Of a DNA stretch of 64,000 nt, positions 52,379-63,700 are shown piece after piece. Origin of the DNA: Paenibacillus bouchesdurhonensis (GTDB taxonomy: Bacteria; Bacillota; Bacilli; Paenibacillales; Paenibacillaceae); the NCBI RefSeq assembly GCF_900155685.1, contig NZ_LT732548.1:1818696-1882695 (forward strand), in the 5' to 3' direction. Under the pieces are notes generated by a model, which was given only the letters and a program-made list of their open reading frames with translations, ran no database searches and had not been told where the DNA came from. Made by a program: the position numbers and the translations under genes. The number at the start of each line of letters is the position of its first letter. The stretch's first letter is position 1.

Positions 52379-54067
52379 ATGGTCAACAAAATTGCACTAA
52401 TGGGCAATGCGTTTCGTGCCGTAATGGGGATGAATGCAGTATATGGTTTTGATATAGCCGTGGATGAAGCGTATAAGTCCATTTTAAGTTTCAGCAAAGC
52501 TGAAGAATTCCTATGTCTTTATGAACCGGGCCAATTCCAAGAGATGGCCATTCGGCGCAAACTGCGTGCTGTACCCAGAGAAGACAAAAAAATAAACATG
52601 GTATCGGAGTATGACGCTATTTGGAAAGGTGAAAAGACATCTGCAGACATTTTACATAGTATAAGCATGGATTTCTTGCCGCTATTCAATTACAGGGATC
52701 GTTGCATGCTTAATTCTCCTCCAATAACTTATACAATTCATGGCGCCAGTTATCCGGAGTACCTTCAGAGCTTTTATTTAATGCAGATGTTGGCGCCTGT
52801 GCAGCGCTATGATTCCTTGATTTGCACATCAACGAGCGTTAAAAAAGTGGTGCAAAACATTTTAGAGCGGATGAGTTTGGATTTGCTAGAAAAGAAGCAA
52901 GTCAAGCTGTCCTATAATGGCCGGCTTGATGTGATTCCTTTGGGTGTAGATACGAATCACTTCAAACCCATGGATCAAATAGAGGCCAGGCAGCAGTTGA
53001 ATATTCCTCAGAATAAATTTGTGATTTTATGGCTTGGCCGTTTATCTGCCTTTGATAAGGCGGATCTGTATCCGCTTCTTATTGTGTTTCGGCGGCTTCT
53101 AGAGAAGAATGAGGATCTGCTTCTTATTTTGGCCGGTCATGATAGAGCTGCCAATCCTCATGTTCCTTCATTAAAGGAGTATGTACAGGAACTGGGAATA
53201 AGCGAGCATGTTCAATTTATGCAGGAATACAGCGTGATTAACCGGAATGTAATTTACAGTGCAGCAGATGTGTTCACATCTCCTGTAGACAATTTGCAGG
53301 AAACGTTTGGATTGACGCCAATCGAGGCGATGGCTTGTGGAATTCCTCAGGTTGTATCGGATTTTGATGGTTATAAAGATACTGTCCTTGAAAATGAAAC
53401 AGGCTTCAAAGTCCCTACCCTCTGGATGCAATGCGATACTGACATACAAACAGCAGGACTTTTGCCCTGTGACCCTGAACATCGCCTTGCATTTCATCAT
53501 TTGTTGGCTGCACAATCCGTCGCACTCGATCTAGACTATTATGAGAGCCGTATTCAGCTTTTGATTGACAATCCGGAGCTAAAGCAACGTATGGGCGAAA
53601 AGTCAAGGGAACGTGCGCTTTCTTTATACCAGTGGAAGCATATTGTCCAGCAGTATGATGCCCTTTGGGAGGAATTAAGCTCCATGCAAAAGGCTGAGGA
53701 TGGTACTAAACAATCAGGCATGATGTCTTTTTTGGAGCCCCATTATTTTCAGGATTTTAAGGGCTATGTCAGTGAAATTATAGACGAGGATACCTATTTG
53801 AACATCACAGCTGAAGGTTTGGCAGTAGCTGAAGGAAGGCTGCGTTATGTGAATCACTATCAAGAGGAGGAAGCGCTCCTTGAAACGAATGCAGCATGGA
53901 ACTTATTGCACTCGATCTCTACGGTGGGATCAGAGATTCAGATGGATGAACTGATCACACAGTATGGCCAGAAAAATGGTGATGTTGTAAAGAGAGCCAT
54001 AATGAAATTGGTGAAACAAGGGTATATTTCCATAAAAGGTAGCCAACAGCGGGGAACAAAGCTATGA
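52379..54067 (+). CDS. GT4-type glycosyltransferase with C-terminal winged-helix-like extension
   Basis: A 562-residue glycosyltransferase. The C-terminal Rossmann half has ILWLGRLSAFDKADL, the nucleotide-sugar EX7E motif in QETFGLTPIEAMACGIPQVVSD, and RALSLYQWKHIVQQYDALW at its end. The N-terminal half contains YTIHGASYPEYLQS and VIPLGVDTNHFKP. After about residue 450 there is an extra domain ending HSISTVGSEIQMDELI...VVKRAIMKLVKQGYISIKG, which looks like a winged helix. Presence inside the synthetase operon implies that the product, or a biosynthetic intermediate, is glycosylated; the sugar could also be the carbamoylation site. Confidence 0.85.
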   Translation: MVNKIALMGNAFRAVMGMNAVYGFDIAVDEAYKSILSFSKAEEFLCLYEPGQFQEMAIRRKLRAVPREDKKINMVSEYDAIWKGEKTSADILHSISMDFLPLFNYRDRCMLNSPPITYTIHGASYPEYLQSFYLMQMLAPVQRYDSLICTSTSVKKVVQNILERMSLDLLEKKQVKLSYNGRLDVIPLGVDTNHFKPMDQIEARQQLNIPQNKFVILWLGRLSAFDKADLYPLLIVFRRLLEKNEDLLLILAGHDRAANPHVPSLKEYVQELGISEHVQFMQEYSVINRNVIYSAADVFTSPVDNLQETFGLTPIEAMACGIPQVVSDFDGYKDTVLENETGFKVPTLWMQCDTDIQTAGLLPCDPEHRLAFHHLLAAQSVALDLDYYESRIQLLIDNPELKQRMGEKSRERALSLYQWKHIVQQYDALWEELSSMQKAEDGTKQSGMMSFLEPHYFQDFKGYVSEIIDEDTYLNITAEGLAVAEGRLRYVNHYQEEEALLETNAAWNLLHSISTVGSEIQMDELITQYGQKNGDVVKRAIMKLVKQGYISIKGSQQRGTKL

Positions 54068-57000
54068 ATGCAAAATTAGACAAGACACATATTAAAAGGA
54101 TCCAATGGCTGACAGGAGCTCAAAAGCGGCTTCTGGCTGGTGAGGATCATCGAGGGAAATTTGGCAGAATACAAATAAACTGCTACTTCCCTGTTGACCT
54201 TCAACAAGTCTGTGCTGCACTGGAGAATACGGTGCAGGATTATGATGTATTGCAGTCGATGATTTATGATGAAAACCCGGATAAAATGGTTCAGGTGATT
54301 TTATTCTCTTCATCTGAATCGAAGGTTGAATCAATTCAATCTGCAAAGGAGATACCCGAAGAGTTAGATGGCATTACCTGGAGAATGATAGTTGATCCAA
54401 ATGACAATGTTTTATATTTTGTTTGGCACCAGGCGTTGTTCGATTTAATAAGTGTACTGGATATTCTAAAAAGATTTCTTAACTATTATTTCTCCGCAAA
54501 TTTGATAGAGAGAAGCAATAACGAAGAACTGTATCAGAAGTATTTTTTTGGATATTCATATCAAGTGGAGAGAGGGCGGAGAGCTTTTCAAGAAGTTTAT
54601 GAAACCGTATTCCCTTCCTTGGTACAGCCGAGAATAGGCCGGCCATCTGAGGGAAATAAAACATCGGACTGGGAGTGTCTGAGCTTCTCGGGCTCTATGA
54701 ATGAGCTGTCTCAAATCTTTCTTTGTGCTTGGGGTACGATTCAGCAAACATTAACTGAACAACAAACGGTTCTACTTGGGATGAGCCATAATTATAAAAC
54801 TATAGATAATCAGCCCATCGGCAGCTTTACGAATGTTGTGCCTTTCTTCTTTTCTTGTGACGGGCAACATAAAATCTCAAATGCCATGGAGCAGACGATC
54901 GCGATTATACCCAGCCAGGAGAATCATCAAATTGATGTTGATGATGTACCCTTGTGCAGGGAGGAGGCTCTGCGGCTGCAAAGTGTAGTGACTGTTACCG
55001 ACGAAACCATGTTTACAGACATAGAATCCCATTTTCCAGTGGCGCTGACTCGGCCGGATGACAACTATTATTTCTATCAGAGCCCGTCTGACCTAATTCT
55101 GCAGGTAGTACGGAGAAGCCATTCTGAAATAGCATATCGGCTGCTATGGCAATCTGCTAGCTATACCAATAAGGAAATATCGGCTCTACGGAAGATGGTT
55201 CCGTTAGTATTCCGTCAAATTATAGATCATCAAGAGCAGCGAATAAAGGATATTCTGTTAACTAGCGAAATTTCACAGAAACATATGGCCTACGAAAATT
55301 TATTAGATAAAACACTGCTTTATCTGGATACGGATCGATTCGATCGTGATGAGACGCATCTTGCAGTCGTAGACGCTGAAGGGAATTACAGTTACCGATG
55401 GTTCTCCCAAAAAGTTAATCAGATTGCAAATTATTTAAGAGCGAATGTCTATACGACGGATCATCCTCCTGTGATCGTTATGATGGAGCGATCGATGGAA
55501 ATGCTGTTGGTGGTTCATGCCATACTTAAATCGGGGGCAGTGTATTTACCCGTTGATATCCATTTGCCGGAAGATAGAATTAGGATGATCATAGACGATT
55601 CGAATAGCAAGGTGATTATCACCAACACAGGCTATAGGAATTCAGCAATTGAGGTCATCACCGCGGAAAAGCTGATGCTGGAATCGGCAAGTTATCCTGA
55701 TGTATCTGAGATTGCTGCCAAGGGTGAGGATACGGCTTATATTCTTTATACTTCCGGCTCGACAGGAAAGCCGAAGGGAGTAATGGTCAGCCATAAGTCT
55801 ATCTATAACAGGCTGATATGGATCAAAGAGCATTGTAAGATTGGCGAATCTGACAGGCTTATTTTGAAAACTCCTTATACGTTTGATGTTTCGCTAATCG
55901 AATTGCTACTATGGCCTCTATGCGGGTGCAGTATTTATGTTTTGCCTGAGGGGGGCCATCGCGATCCTAAGCTGCTTCATCAGGCGATAACGGAAAATCA
56001 AGTGAGCATTATTCACTTTGTCCCTTCTATGCTTCAAGCCTTTACTTATTTTTTTAATAATCATCCACAGACGGATCTGAACCATCTCCGCTATGTGTTC
56101 TCATCTGGGGAAAGCTTGAATGAGCTGCAAATTCAAAATTTTTATCGTGTTTTCCAAAATGAACATATTAGAATTTTAAACTTGTATGGTCCTACGGAAG
56201 CGGCAGTAGATGTTTCCTATTTTGAATGCAATGCTTATGAGAAGGATCCGATTCCAATCGGGAAGGCTATTCCAAATGTAGGGCTATATGCAATTGACTT
56301 ATTTGACAGAGTTTTGCCTTCAGGGTTAAAAGGGCAGTTAGTCATATCCGGGGTTGCTCTGGCGCAAGGCTACTTGAATCAACCCGAATTAACGGATCAG
56401 AAATTTATGATTCACCATGTACTTAAGGAACGGGTATATAGAACAGGTGATTACGTATATGATACGGATTCGGAAGGGTTTATTTTTTGCGGAAGAATGG
56501 ATCGCCAGATAAAGCTGCGCGGATTTCGTATCGAACTGGATGAAATTAAACAGGCTTTCTTGCATTTGCCAGAGATCAATGATGCTGAAGTTGTAGTGAA
56601 AAATGATGGTCATGGTGAAGATGTGCTGGTTGCCTTTCTTGTTCCTAAATATGATGCCGTAAATTTCAACGCCATAAAAGAGCAACTTCGTTTGAAACTG
56701 GTGAATTATATGATCCCTGAACGTATGATTTGCCTGGAGAAATTACCTGTTAATGCAAATGGAAAAACAGACACAAAGGCTTTGCTTCAAATGGATATGG
56801 CAAGCGCTCATGAGGTAATTAAAACAACAGGGAAATCGGAGACTGAAATCTCTTTGCAAGCTTTATGGAAGCTTGTTTTAGGCGTTCAAACTATCCGGCT
56901 AGATGAAAGTTTTTTTACTGCTGGAGGAGATTCGCTGAAGGCTATTTATTTAATTGCAGAGATCAACGGGCTGTTTGGAACGGAATGGGATATTAATGAC

Positions 57001-60000
57001 ATTTTCACTTATCCCACTATAGAGCAGCAGGTTTATGCACTGGAAAGAGAACATTGCACCCCCGCTTTGCCTACGGAGGAAAATGCTGGGGTGAAAGGGG
57101 AAATTAAAAGATACGTTGTGAATTCCACACAGCGCAGGCTGTATTTTCTCTCCAGATTAAATAGCAATAAGGCATACAATATTACCGGTGTTTATAAAGT
57201 GGTAAGGAGTTTAGGGAAAAGTGATGTCGAGCACGTGTTCAATCTGATTATGAATCAGTACGACATTCTACGGACATCCTATCATGTTGAGGGTCACAAT
57301 GTTGTTGCTGTCGTACATGATGATTCACACCTGCTGGTAGAAGAAAGAAGCATAGACCGGGATGCAGAACTGGAACAAACACTGGATGAGTTGGCAAACA
57401 GCTTTGATCTGGAGAAGGCGCCACTCATGCAAGTACATTTGATTTCCGTAAAGGATACCGGCTCACGGTATTTGGTCATTGAGGTAAGTCACGTTATTGC
57501 GGATGGAATATCACTTACCTTGCTTCTTCAGCGTTTTGTCGATTTATATCAAGGAGAGATCAAAGAGTTGCCGGACTCAAGCCAGTATTCAGTTGTGTCC
57601 GAGAAGAAAGAGTCGCGGTATGTGGAGCATCAAGAATACTGGCTGAATGAGCTGAAATCTCTTCCCGAAAGCAGCCTGCCTTTGAGGACGGATTATCCTC
57701 GGCCGTTGGAATTTACGTTCAGAGGCAGCTCTGTTGTTCAGGCATATGACAAATCGTTGGTAAAACAATGTGCAAGCTTGTATGGAACCACGCCTTCCGT
57801 AATTTTGCTAACTGCTCTTGTCATATTAATTTGTAAACAGAGCAATCAAAAAGATTTTATTATTGGTGTTGTTACGTCGGGTAGAACCAGTAAGGATGCA
57901 CTTGGCGTTGTTGGCCCGATGATTAATACACTTCCATTATATATCCGATTCGAGGAGCAGATGACAGGCGGAGATATGATCCGTTATGTGCATTCCAAAC
58001 TGATGGCGCTACTGCAGCATCAGAATTATCCCATGGATGATTTAATCGATCGATTACAGGTAGATCGAGCAGTTGATCAGAATCCTTTGTTTAATATTTT
58101 GTTCACATATCATAATTCAGATATGGATCTGGACATGGAATCGATTGGTCTCAAGCAGGTATTGTATAAGCCCAAAGCAGCAAAGGTGGATTTATCCCTA
58201 TTTGCCTACGAAAATAAGCAAACCTTGGAGTTTGAGTACTGCATGGATTTATTTGCTTCGGAAAGTATTCAGAACTTTATGGGAAGGTATCAAATGATCC
58301 TGCAAAAGTTAAGCGGCGATGAAGTCTCTGTACCCGTTAATGAATGGGATTTATTCTTCGAAAACGAGAGAAGTGCGTTGTCTTATGTTGGCGAAGAGAG
58401 GAAAGTGATCAATCGAACAGTAACAATACAGCAGCAGTTTTTGGACATGGTCAAAAAGTACCCTGAACGAATGGCCATTCAGTTTGGTGAACAACAATTG
58501 AGTTACAAGGAGCTGAATTCTTACAGCAATAATGCAGCGGCTTTTTTACGTATGAAAGGTATTGGCCCAGGTCAAAAGGTAGGGATTATCCTTGGCAATT
58601 CACCGGAGCTTATCATTTCCATCATGGCAGTTCTAAAGTTGGGGGCATGCTATGTTCCTATAGATCTCAGGACACCGGAAGATAGAATCTCGTTTATAGT
58701 CCAGGATTCCAATATCCATCTGGTGATTACTGAGAATCCAGTTGAAGTTAACTGCTCTACAGTTATACAGGTGCAGGAAATGCTGAGCTTGAATATGGAG
58801 GGGGATATTCCTGAGATATGTGAGGGAGATATAGAGGATATTTGCTACATCATTTACACTTCAGGTTCAACAGGAACGCCTAAGGGCTGCATCATACAGC
58901 AAAAAAGTGTATCCAACTATATCAATTGGGCAATCAAACAGTACTTTCCAGATGGTGTTCATGAAGGCCCGATCCATTTTCCCATGTTTACATCTCCATC
59001 TGTCGATTTGACGGTTACTTCAATATTTGCTCCTTTACTTAGCGGCAATACGATGGATGTATACCCGAATGAACTGCAGAGTTTGAAAGCTATCTTCCTT
59101 GAGAGTCAAGCTTCAATTGTAAAATTGACACCAACACATTTGAAGTTTGTAGCCGCCATGGCTGTACAGAGCACAAAGGTTAAATCAATTATTGTAGGAG
59201 GCGAGCAACTGACTAAGCTCGTATGCGATTCTATTGCAAGCTCCGATATTCGCATCTATAACGAATACGGGCCTACTGAATCAACGGTAGGATGTATGAT
59301 ATATGAATATGCCCCTAACGATCCTTATCCCGTTGTTCCAATCGGTAAAGCGATAGATAACCTAGGAATATATATTCTTAATTCCCAGAATCAGATCTGT
59401 CTTCCAGGGGTTGAAGGGGAAATATATATTGCAGGGGTTGGCCTAGCTGCAGGTTATACAGATAAGCATATGACCTCTCAGAAGTTTGTAGATGTTTCTA
59501 TTTCGGGACGAAAACAAAGGATGTACCGTACTGGTGATCATGGCTACTATTTGAACGATGGAAATATCATATATACCGGCCGGAAGGATACACAAAAGAA
59601 GGTTCGGGGCTACAGAATAGAACTGGCAGAAATTGAAGCATGCCTCATAGAAGGCTTGTCCTTAGAATCCGTGTATTCTTTTATACACAACGAACGTATT
59701 ATTGCAGCTGTCGTACCCAAGGGTGATGATCCTAATATCGTCAAATTTGTCGTAGATTATGCTAAAAGAAAGCTTCCAATATATATGGTTCCCGATAGTG
59801 TCATTCCAATTAAACAGTTACCGATGCTGACGAGCGGGAAAATGGATGAAGTTGCTATTCTATCGTTGCTTAAACAAGACAGCCCTGCGGTTCATCCAGG
59901 AGATGCAGAAATAGGAGAAGCACTGAAGGAAATCAAGGCGAACATCCGAAGCATATGGGTCGACATTTTGAATACAGCTGACTTTGATGACACGGACAGT

Positions 60001-60663
60001 TTTTTTGATGTGGGTGGAAACTCGATTCTGTTGCTCCAGCTCCATAACCGAATTGAAGCCATTTATCCGGGGGTTCAGTTGATGGATTATTTCAAATATA
60101 CCTCCATAAAACTAATTAGCGAATATTTGGATACAGACTTGAATCAAGCAGTAGGAAGGGATATCAATGCGCTTCCGCCTCATTATCTGACAGGAGCCAA
60201 CAAACAGCCGGCAAGAATCAACATGGGGATATTTTTGTCTGACAAAACGACTCTTTCATTGGAACACTCATGCAGGAAATATAATATTTCCGAGGTTCGC
60301 TTCATCGGGGCGCTGCTAATGGCCATAATGAGCAGCTTTGTTCAATCCAACTATGTCTCTGTTGCGATTGCAGAAGAAGAGAACGTATGGAAACCTATTA
60401 TTCCGAAAATGACCGATTTTGATCGAATCGTCCAGGCAATGGAAGAGAATAGAGAACGGTTGGGCAGTCAAAGCCTGGACATTAGTATCGCAGTTTCGGA
60501 TAAAATGATCGAGCAACAACTACCTGGCTTCGATGCCGTGTTTATTTTTGAACGAGAAAACCGTGCCATAAATCTGTCCTATGATCATGTCTATCTAAAT
60601 GGCGAACAGATGGAACGGATGCTGAACCTAGTAAAAGATATTCTTGAAAGTATCGATGATTGA
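54064..60663 (+). CDS. NRPS C*-A(Ser-like)-T-C-A(Asn)-T-C(partial)
   Basis: A 2199-residue synthetase with a 4-bp overlap (ATGA) to the glycosyltransferase gene. C* at 1-430 has WHQALFDL (121-128) where HHxxxDG is expected. A1 at 430-925: hand-read code D-V-I-H-F-S-L-V-D-K, like Ser but with Ile for Trp at the third position. T1 S957. C2 at 1010-1450 with SHVIADG (1142). A2 at 1460-1950: code D-L-T-K-I-G-E-V-G-K, the same as the starter module, so Asn. T2 S1987. The last 170 residues (from LPPHYLTGANKQ) resemble only the second half of a condensation domain. There is no thioesterase. Confidence 0.88.
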   Translation: MNAKLDKTHIKRIQWLTGAQKRLLAGEDHRGKFGRIQINCYFPVDLQQVCAALENTVQDYDVLQSMIYDENPDKMVQVILFSSSESKVESIQSAKEIPEELDGITWRMIVDPNDNVLYFVWHQALFDLISVLDILKRFLNYYFSANLIERSNNEELYQKYFFGYSYQVERGRRAFQEVYETVFPSLVQPRIGRPSEGNKTSDWECLSFSGSMNELSQIFLCAWGTIQQTLTEQQTVLLGMSHNYKTIDNQPIGSFTNVVPFFFSCDGQHKISNAMEQTIAIIPSQENHQIDVDDVPLCREEALRLQSVVTVTDETMFTDIESHFPVALTRPDDNYYFYQSPSDLILQVVRRSHSEIAYRLLWQSASYTNKEISALRKMVPLVFRQIIDHQEQRIKDILLTSEISQKHMAYENLLDKTLLYLDTDRFDRDETHLAVVDAEGNYSYRWFSQKVNQIANYLRANVYTTDHPPVIVMMERSMEMLLVVHAILKSGAVYLPVDIHLPEDRIRMIIDDSNSKVIITNTGYRNSAIEVITAEKLMLESASYPDVSEIAAKGEDTAYILYTSGSTGKPKGVMVSHKSIYNRLIWIKEHCKIGESDRLILKTPYTFDVSLIELLLWPLCGCSIYVLPEGGHRDPKLLHQAITENQVSIIHFVPSMLQAFTYFFNNHPQTDLNHLRYVFSSGESLNELQIQNFYRVFQNEHIRILNLYGPTEAAVDVSYFECNAYEKDPIPIGKAIPNVGLYAIDLFDRVLPSGLKGQLVISGVALAQGYLNQPELTDQKFMIHHVLKERVYRTGDYVYDTDSEGFIFCGRMDRQIKLRGFRIELDEIKQAFLHLPEINDAEVVVKNDGHGEDVLVAFLVPKYDAVNFNAIKEQLRLKLVNYMIPERMICLEKLPVNANGKTDTKALLQMDMASAHEVIKTTGKSETEISLQALWKLVLGVQTIRLDESFFTAGGDSLKAIYLIAEINGLFGTEWDINDIFTYPTIEQQVYALEREHCTPALPTEENAGVKGEIKRYVVNSTQRRLYFLSRLNSNKAYNITGVYKVVRSLGKSDVEHVFNLIMNQYDILRTSYHVEGHNVVAVVHDDSHLLVEERSIDRDAELEQTLDELANSFDLEKAPLMQVHLISVKDTGSRYLVIEVSHVIADGISLTLLLQRFVDLYQGEIKELPDSSQYSVVSEKKESRYVEHQEYWLNELKSLPESSLPLRTDYPRPLEFTFRGSSVVQAYDKSLVKQCASLYGTTPSVILLTALVILICKQSNQKDFIIGVVTSGRTSKDALGVVGPMINTLPLYIRFEEQMTGGDMIRYVHSKLMALLQHQNYPMDDLIDRLQVDRAVDQNPLFNILFTYHNSDMDLDMESIGLKQVLYKPKAAKVDLSLFAYENKQTLEFEYCMDLFASESIQNFMGRYQMILQKLSGDEVSVPVNEWDLFFENERSALSYVGEERKVINRTVTIQQQFLDMVKKYPERMAIQFGEQQLSYKELNSYSNNAAAFLRMKGIGPGQKVGIILGNSPELIISIMAVLKLGACYVPIDLRTPEDRISFIVQDSNIHLVITENPVEVNCSTVIQVQEMLSLNMEGDIPEICEGDIEDICYIIYTSGSTGTPKGCIIQQKSVSNYINWAIKQYFPDGVHEGPIHFPMFTSPSVDLTVTSIFAPLLSGNTMDVYPNELQSLKAIFLESQASIVKLTPTHLKFVAAMAVQSTKVKSIIVGGEQLTKLVCDSIASSDIRIYNEYGPTESTVGCMIYEYAPNDPYPVVPIGKAIDNLGIYILNSQNQICLPGVEGEIYIAGVGLAAGYTDKHMTSQKFVDVSISGRKQRMYRTGDHGYYLNDGNIIYTGRKDTQKKVRGYRIELAEIEACLIEGLSLESVYSFIHNERIIAAVVPKGDDPNIVKFVVDYAKRKLPIYMVPDSVIPIKQLPMLTSGKMDEVAILSLLKQDSPAVHPGDAEIGEALKEIKANIRSIWVDILNTADFDDTDSFFDVGGNSILLLQLHNRIEAIYPGVQLMDYFKYTSIKLISEYLDTDLNQAVGRDINALPPHYLTGANKQPARINMGIFLSDKTTLSLEHSCRKYNISEVRFIGALLMAIMSSFVQSNYVSVAIAEEENVWKPIIPKMTDFDRIVQAMEENRERLGSQSLDISIAVSDKMIEQQLPGFDAVFIFERENRAINLSYDHVYLNGEQMERMLNLVKDILESIDD

Positions 60664-60786
60664 GAGTCAGCGAACTTAGTAAAAGTATGAGAGGCAGGGG
60701 AAGCTATGTCCTATGCCGAACCAGGCCTCTCTATTGTTAGTATTCAAATTACAGCATATAAGATAAAGGTGAAGGAAAGGTGTGTA

Positions 60787-63700
60787 ATGGCGACGGATAA
60801 TAGAATCAGAAATGTCTTTCTTGCAATTATGCTTTGCAGCCTTCTGTTTACCAGTATCGAAGTTCACGCTTCACCTTCGGATGAGTTGAACGGACAGCTG
60901 GATCGGTATATTCAAGAGCAATGGATATCTAGTAATATTCCCGGACTGGCTGTTGTTGTGGTTGAAGATAGCAATGTATTATATCAGAAATTTTTGGGAT
61001 ATAGTGACCTTGATAAAAAAAATCCAGTAACAAATAAAACCATATTTGAGCTGGGCTCTAATTCAAAGGCGTTTACAGGCTTAGCTTTATTAAACCTCGA
61101 GCAGCAAGGTTATTTAAGTCTGGATGACCCTGTACATAAGTATTTACCGTGGTTTTATATGACTTACCAGGGTAAGCCTTATGAAATTAATTTACGACAA
61201 CTCCTCTATCATACATCAGGTATTCATCCCGGTACGATTCACGATATTCCGATCTCAACCGACGACGATGCCTTAGAGGCCACAGTACGCATGCTTGTTG
61301 GAAAAGAGCTAATAGGATACAAAACGTACCGTCCGGGAGAGTATTTTTTGTATGCTACGATCAATTACGACATCCTAGGTCTTATCGTTCAGGAGATATC
61401 GGGAATGAGCTTTGAAGCTTATATGCAGAATCACCTTATTCGCGATCTAGACTTGGATCACACTTATATGACTTATGAGGATGCAGTCCAAAATGGGCTT
61501 GCTAGAGGCTATAAGCTTGGCTTTTTTAGTCCGCATGTATACAATGCGCCCAGATTTCGCGGAAATATACCGGCAGGTTATATTAATTCTGCCCCTGCAG
61601 ATATTGCCAAGTGGATGCAAATCCAGCTTGGAGCAATAAAGCCTTCGGGAATTAACCCATCTTTGATTGAACTGTCTCATAATAAGGATAATAGCGTACC
61701 TCCAAGTGGGGATGGTTCTTCTTATGCGGCTGGCTGGTCCATTTATCAGTTGGGCTCAGGAGAAATCGCCCATGGCGGCAGCAATCCCAATTTCTCCTCA
61801 TTTATTATCATGCGTAAGGATGGAAATATAGGTGTTGCTGTAATGGGCAATATGAATTCTGATTATCCAGAAGTGATTGCCCGAGGGATTATGTCCATTA
61901 TTCAAGACAAGGTTCCAAGCAAGCCATTACCTGATACTTATAGCCGATTAGATAAGTTGGCTTCGATAATCATACTTGTTTTCTCCGGTTTTTTTCTCTG
62001 CATGTTGGGTTTGCTGGGCAAACTTTTCGTTGATATCAAAAAGAAAAAACGTCACTGGAGCGGATTTAGTCGAGCTCTGTGTACCCGGATCTTATTATCA
62101 TTGAGCTTTTTGCTTATTTATTTGCTTGGACTCTATTATATACCGGAAGTATTGCTGGGCGACCTGTCATGGAACTCGCTTCAAATCTGGGCTCCTTTTA
62201 CATTGATTCCTGCCATTTTTTTAGCAGGCGCCTTCGGCATCGTCTACTTCTTCTATTATGTAGTCAGCCAGTTGTTTGTTAAAACGATGGAGAAGCCTTA
62301 TGTTACGATTCTTTTGCTTGGGATTGTCAGCGGCTTGGGGAATGCGTTTATCATTTACGTGATTAATCAATCATTTGGCAGAGAGGATAATTTGACTAAC
62401 GGGCTATTTTTCTATTTCGGATTAGGCATCCTTATGTACGTTTGCGGTCAGCGATACATTAGCTCCCAATTAGTCGTTTTAACGAATAACCTGGTTTATG
62501 ATAAACGCATGGAGCTCATCGGAAAAATTTTGAAGACACCTTATGAAAAATTAGAGCGAATGGAAGATGGCAGGCTGCATGCTGTGTTAAACAACGATAC
62601 GGAAAGAGTAAGCAGTTCAGTCAATATGATAGTAACAGGGTTAATTTCCTGTGTAACTCTTCTGTGTTGTTTTATTTACCTTGGCATGCTGAATTGGTAT
62701 GCCCTGTTGCTTTCTATTACGGTTATTTTTGTTATTGCGTTCGTATATTTTTTATTTGGGGACAGAGCGGAAAAGCGCTGGGAAGAAACAAGGGATATAC
62801 AAACTCATTACTTTCACCTCATTAATGATATGCTCAGAGGCTTTAAGGAGCTCCGTTTGAATAAGAATAAAAATCGGGATTTCGAAGCTCATTTAGAGAG
62901 CTGTTCGAATGAGTATCGATTAAAAAGAACGGAAGGCGACGTCCGCTTCGCAAATGTAAATGTGGTAGGCGAACTGTTATTTACTCTCGTTATAGGTTCA
63001 GTAGCTTTTATATTCCCGTATATTTTCCCACATTTGCAAACCTCGACTGTACAAGCGTATGTATTCATCTTTTTATACATGACTGGGCCTGTGAATAGTA
63101 TTTTAAATACTTATCCCGTATTTTTGCAAGTACGTATCTCATGGAGACGAATCGAGGAGCTCTCTGGCGAAATTACCGAGCTCCATTATGTTGAAGATCC
63201 TCTCTACAAGCCGCTTTCCGAGCTGGAAATGGCTGAGCTTGCAGTTCATGATGTTCAATATCAATACTGCAGGGATGGGCAAAAACTTTTTTCAGTTGGT
63301 CCATTCCGACTTACATTCCGCCGCGGCACAATTACATTCATTACTGGTGGAAATGGAAGTGGGAAGACAACGCTTGGCAAATTAATAACCGGCTTGTACA
63401 CACCGGCAAGCGGAATTATAACAATAAACAATAAACCTGTCGATTCAGAGCAGCTTGGGGGCTATTTCTCGACAATTTTCAATGACTTCTACTTGTTTGA
63501 ACGGTTATACGGCATCGATTGCTCGGATAAACAGGGGAAGATCAATGAATTATTAGGCCGATTGCAATTGAGCGATAAAGTAACTATTCAGGAGGGCCGA
63601 CTTTCCACAACCACGGATTTATCTACCGGGCAAAAGAAAAGGCTGGCATTGCTGCTCACTTATCTGGAGGATAAACCAATTTGTTTGTTCGATGAATGGG

